From Cyclina sinensis (Eukaryota > Mollusca > Bivalvia > Venerida > Veneridae), in contig JAAONU010000006.1 in assembly GCA_012932295.1 (NCBI GenBank), positions 22,213,453 to 22,277,452 of the forward strand: a stretch of DNA of 64,000 nt, given 5' to 3'. A program made the translations under genes and the position numbers. Below the pieces are notes generated by a model. The model did not search any database, was not told where the DNA came from, and saw nothing but the letters and a program-made list of their open reading frames with translations. Below, piece after piece: positions 40,627-64,000 of this stretch; position 1 is the stretch's first letter; each line of letters opens with the position of its first letter.

Positions 40627-40877
40627 CAGGCGCGTAGCTAGCCTATAAAGAATGTGGATTCAAAATAATCTAGGGGGGTCAGGGGGCATGCCCCCCCTGA
40701 AAATTTTGAAATAAATGGTGCAATTTTGTGCGTTTTGGGGCCTCCGGAGAGCTTTCTTGACCAACGAAAATCCATTTATTTTAGCATAATAAATTGGAGA
40801 TGAATAGCTTTACTTTTTTTTGTCAAAATAATGTGGATTCATCTGCGTACTCGCGTATATAGGCAGCTACGCGCCTG
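40627..40877. mobile_element. 251-bp MITE with CAGGCGCGTAGCT termini and 5-bp target duplication
   Basis: CAGGCGCGTAGCTAGCCTATA at the left end, and TATATAGGCAGCTACGCG plus CCTG at the right, form inverted repeats of about 20 bp with one indel. The flanks are ACAGT on both sides (40622-40626 and 40878-40882), a clean 5-bp duplication. The interior has the palindromic run GGGGGCATGCCCCCC at about 40683-40697. No open frame. The superfamily is not assigned; it begins 49 bp after the previous MITE. Confidence 0.85.
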
Positions 40878-43800
40878 ACAGTCGTTAAGGAAGTGATTAT
40901 TTGTAATAAATCACTATTCACTCATAGTGAAGATTGCATGTACAATCAAAAACTCTCTATATATAAAATTGATAACAATAATGCATTGAGTTTACCTGTT
41001 ATACAATAGCGTTTTACCTAAAGCCTTGACAACCCATACTTATTGGTTTAATATTATTCAGATTTTATCAAATGATTACTAAGGAAATAGAATGTTATAA
41101 AGATTTAGCGTATGCCTCTTCCACAATGCCGAACGCTGGCCTTAAGACTGGCCCTTAATCTTGACCCTTGGAATTTCTAGTTCTCTTCAGCTCAAGAGCG
41201 ATATATTTTATCATACATAGTCTCAACAGCGATGAACTTCTTGTAGAAAATATTGTATGGATATTAAAAGTTGGAGTGGAACACGGTTAAGTCCGAACTA
41301 CACTTTTAAGCACTTAAGAAATCAAACAGAATTTTTTGATTAGACGGATAAACGACGACGGGAATAAATAAGTACTTTAGAAATATATGACGGCGATTGT
41401 ATCAAAACTAGAGGTAAGTTATATCAGAACATGTCTGTTTCATTAACAGGTACGTCTCTTTATGATGACAGACATGAGACACGACAGGTGTGGATCTGTA
41501 AATGTGGTCTACGTTTGCCATGCTGAGCGCTTTACCATCTGTGTTTAGATCAACATTGTCTTTCAGACACCTAGCTGCAGTGACCAGCATACACGCCCTA
41601 AGTACAACCTAATGTTTCAGTGCTTAGGCAGGCATTTTAATGATAATGTATATTTGCTTTCACACAAAAACAGACAGTAATTTTATGTCTAAATATATTG
41701 TTAGAATACTTAATATGTCGTTAGTTTTAAGGCGACCCCGCTCTATATCAGCCAAAAAATCATTTACAGGGTGGTGTCAGCGCCCAAACTCCAATACCAA
41801 GGAGATCTTCTTCAAGTAATTTTTCATAGTAGTAGAATTATATATTCCTGCCCCCAGCTTTTAGATGATAATTTACCCTTCATGTCCGCACCGTTCAGTT
41901 TCTGTTGTCATCATGTAAGGTAGGCTACATTTTATATTTGTCATTATTTGACATGGTGTACAAGATCAGAAGTTGGCTAGAACCAATCATACGCGGAGGC
42001 CCGCCTGTGTATACCCTTCAAGAAATTCATTAGTGTTACAAGGATAATTATTCGCCCATCAGAATAGATCACTTCAATCGCGACTATTCAGATTTTCTGT
42101 CCGGATATTGTATAAAACAAAACCAACACTGACTAATCCTATCCGCCCCTTTCCCCCGATAAAAGAACGAAACGGAAAATATAATATAGATTTCTAGATC
42201 TACCCTCTATGACATTGACTGTTGATTACTAATTTTTTGTTGAAGACGCTTATTCATATTAACCAAAGAAATTCTTTTATTACGTCAGAGCCACTCATAT
42301 ATAGGCATATGTGGTAGCATTAACTAAAAAACAATAGAAACACCGATATATAATACCGGCGATGTACCAATAAAGGCTAAGAAAACAGTCAATTTGAAGC
42401 TATAAAGATTACTTGTCATATTTCATTTACTGTCAATACATCAAACAAAACAACCCGAGGCAGGAGGCAAGTATTTCGCGCTTTATCGATTTCCCCTGGA
42501 GAACCCCGGAAGCTTCGTACGTAACTGTAATGGTTCAACATGACACGACGCCGGTAGCGTTGCGTTCAAATTCTTATAACTCGAGAAGTACTGAACGGAT
42601 GGTCGTAATGTTAGTTTTATTTTAAAGATAATTCTGTTCTCTATCTATCTAGGAACTTTTATCACACTCTTTAATACAGAAAGGACAAAATTTAACGACC
42701 ACACCCTCACATATAAGAAACAAAATTCACCATACTACACCTGCGCCGCGGTAATCAGAAAAGTGCGAGATTACAGCTCTCGTAATATGTGTGACTTTTA
42801 AGAAAGAGAGCCAATCAGAGAATCTAAAAAAGATTGGGAATTTAAGAATTCCTATAGACTATAAGAAATATATTGAACATGATTTATGCGCAGATAAAGC
42901 ATTTCCAACAAAACCTTTAAAATAAATGAACTCCATGACTAATTGATTTTCTACTTTGTTGTATCTGGGCACAGTTCTTTCATGAAATCACGTTTTCTTT
43001 AAATATAACTGGTAATATGACAACCATTACTATGGACAGGGCAAGTTTAACGGTCAGTGATGTGAACTGAATGTTAAACGCTTTTGTTTTGCATCACACT
43101 AAATAGTCCTGAACTTGATTGAAAATTATATTGCCCAGTATTCGACCATTCTATCAGCTATCAACAAATTCGAAAAAAGATGACACCAGTCATTTCTTAA
43201 CCCTTGTTTAACATTTTTAAGCATTTAAAAAATATTATAATATTTGAATTCTTATATTAACACTAGCCTATGGTTTTTAAATTGTCCCATTTTGTAATTA
43301 GTTTCTGGTATAACGACTGCAATTCTTCAATTTATCGAAATTTTAAGTTTTACCATCTCTGCATACCTATGTCAGCATAACGAAGTATCTTTCTTTATTT
43401 TCACTGATAATAATATCAATAACGTATAGTTATGCCCGCGACAACACTGTCTTTAGCGTACATGCTTCAGGGGTGTGACGACCGATGACCTACATTGAAG
43501 CATGCAATGTATAGTTTGATATAGACAACTCCAGTGTATGTACGCTGATACAGGCTACGGAATGTACTGTGAATGTATATTGTTAAATGTTTAAAGTATT
43601 CAAAGTTATTATATTAAATGATACTGTTGTGGACGGATTAAGAAAGTGTTTGAGTGAAAATTTGTGTAGATGGAAACAAATCTTGGATTAAAACAAAGGA
43701 AGTGGAAAGATTTGGAGTAAGATTGTTAGAATATACACATGTCGTAAGTTGTCTCGCGATAGGAAAGCATATTTCATAACTTCAGTATGTATGAAACAGG

Positions 43801-44294
43801 AATGCTTGAATAGTACATACGAAAACGAAAATTTTGCTTTTTTAAATTCATTTGATAACATGTGTTCAAATATATTTTAACGATTTGGAATTTAACCAGT
43901 AAGATACGCGAAATGAATGACGTGTTAAGTTTGTAATAAAAATATTCCTCTGCAGTTATGTGAGCTCAGGACTGAGTGTGTAGATCTATTTCACACAAAT
44001 GGATGGAGACTTAGCTATAAATGATGAATGTTGTCGGTTTTAATCGCTTATTTCAATCAGACATGTTTTCGTCAATTTTTGAGTGCGGCTGATATGATAT
44101 GAAAATATAAGTCACATTTTCACTCAGTTGTTTAACTATTACACAGTTGTGTGAAAACAAATTTCATATCTCAACTCTGAACCCCAATGTATAAGAGTCG
44201 ATTTTTTGTGGCACTCGAGGAGACCAGGACCCTTCTAACGCTATGTTCGGAGCCAGACTAAGTCAAGGCAGCGCGTGTAAAACATGTGACACTA

Positions 44295-64000
<19,706 letters not shown>

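Larger units (their letters stand above)
36616..44242. other. intergenic region between PNUTS and the NIDO gene
   Basis: No gene found on either strand. The open frames here (37547-37759, 37913-38116, 38800-39021, 42413-42625) are short and unrecognised; those at 37.9 kb lie on a minisatellite. Contents I can name are a diverged 32-bp repeat, a CA-rich tract, one tRNA-derived SINE-like sequence and two MITEs. CpG is clearly more frequent than in PNUTS. Promoter elements for the downstream gene are not identifiable; TATAAAT at 44016-44022 is unsupported. Confidence 0.5.

Noticed and set aside
42413..42625. Short open frame with RFIDFPWRTPEASY... in the intergenic region
   Set aside because: GC- and CpG-richer than its surroundings, but only 70 codons, no domain recognised and no splice partner seen.
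44016..44022. TATAAAT as a promoter TATA box for the NIDO gene
   Set aside because: TATA-like words are common at this base composition, and no transcription start evidence exists.
44286..44294. GTG at 44286 as the start of the NIDO protein
   Set aside because: Nuclear genes of animals rarely start at GTG; the first in-frame ATG is at 44295 and a better one at 44325.

Overview
The window is animal nuclear DNA, most likely from a marine bivalve mollusc. Genes are split by long AT-rich introns with GT..AG borders. The introns are full of short tandem and inverted-repeat elements whose look (blocks beginning TATGCTCCCC, AGCTCACCTGAGC or TTAACCCT, and arrays of AGGTCA-type words) is what I recall from clam and other bivalve genomes. 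That placement is inference; no database was searched.

Two protein-coding genes are supported, both on the + strand. Gene 1 (coding exons 9918-34634, 3'UTR to about 36.6 kb) is PPP1R10/PNUTS, the nuclear targeting subunit of protein phosphatase 1. Nineteen exons join in phase into about 991 codons: a TFIIS N-terminal-type helical domain, a long Lys/Ser/Asp-rich linker, the PP1-docking motif KSVTW, a conserved block after it, a Gln/Pro/Met-rich region, a Gly/Arg-rich region and a C-terminal CCCH zinc finger. The initiator exon was not found and lies somewhere before 9918 or outside the window. Gene 2 (44295 to beyond 63595, running off the right edge) is a secreted NIDO-domain protein of the SNED1/alpha-tectorin type. 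Its signal-peptide exon is separated by a 17.8 kb intron from two exons carrying the NIDO domain.

Layout: 1-9.9 kb, repeats and a dead non-LTR retrotransposon fragment (about 4.81-6.02 kb). 9.9-36.6 kb, PNUTS, with several inverted-repeat (MITE-like) elements, tandem arrays and a 30-bp minisatellite in its introns. 36.6-44.2 kb, intergenic, with a diverged minisatellite, a tRNA-derived SINE-like sequence and two MITEs side by side. 44.3-64 kb, the NIDO gene, mostly intron.

CpG content changes sharply near 37 kb. A hand count gave about 5 CpG in 23001-24000 and about 27 in 50001-51000. This fits the mosaic gene-body methylation known in molluscs: a broadly expressed gene loses CpGs, while a tissue-restricted neighbour and intergenic DNA keep them. 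The two genes have no evident functional link, and I found no clear new biological system. The leads most worth following are the CpG boundary, a possible intronic-polyadenylation isoform of PNUTS, an ambiguous exon before its zinc finger, and several MITEs with visible termini.
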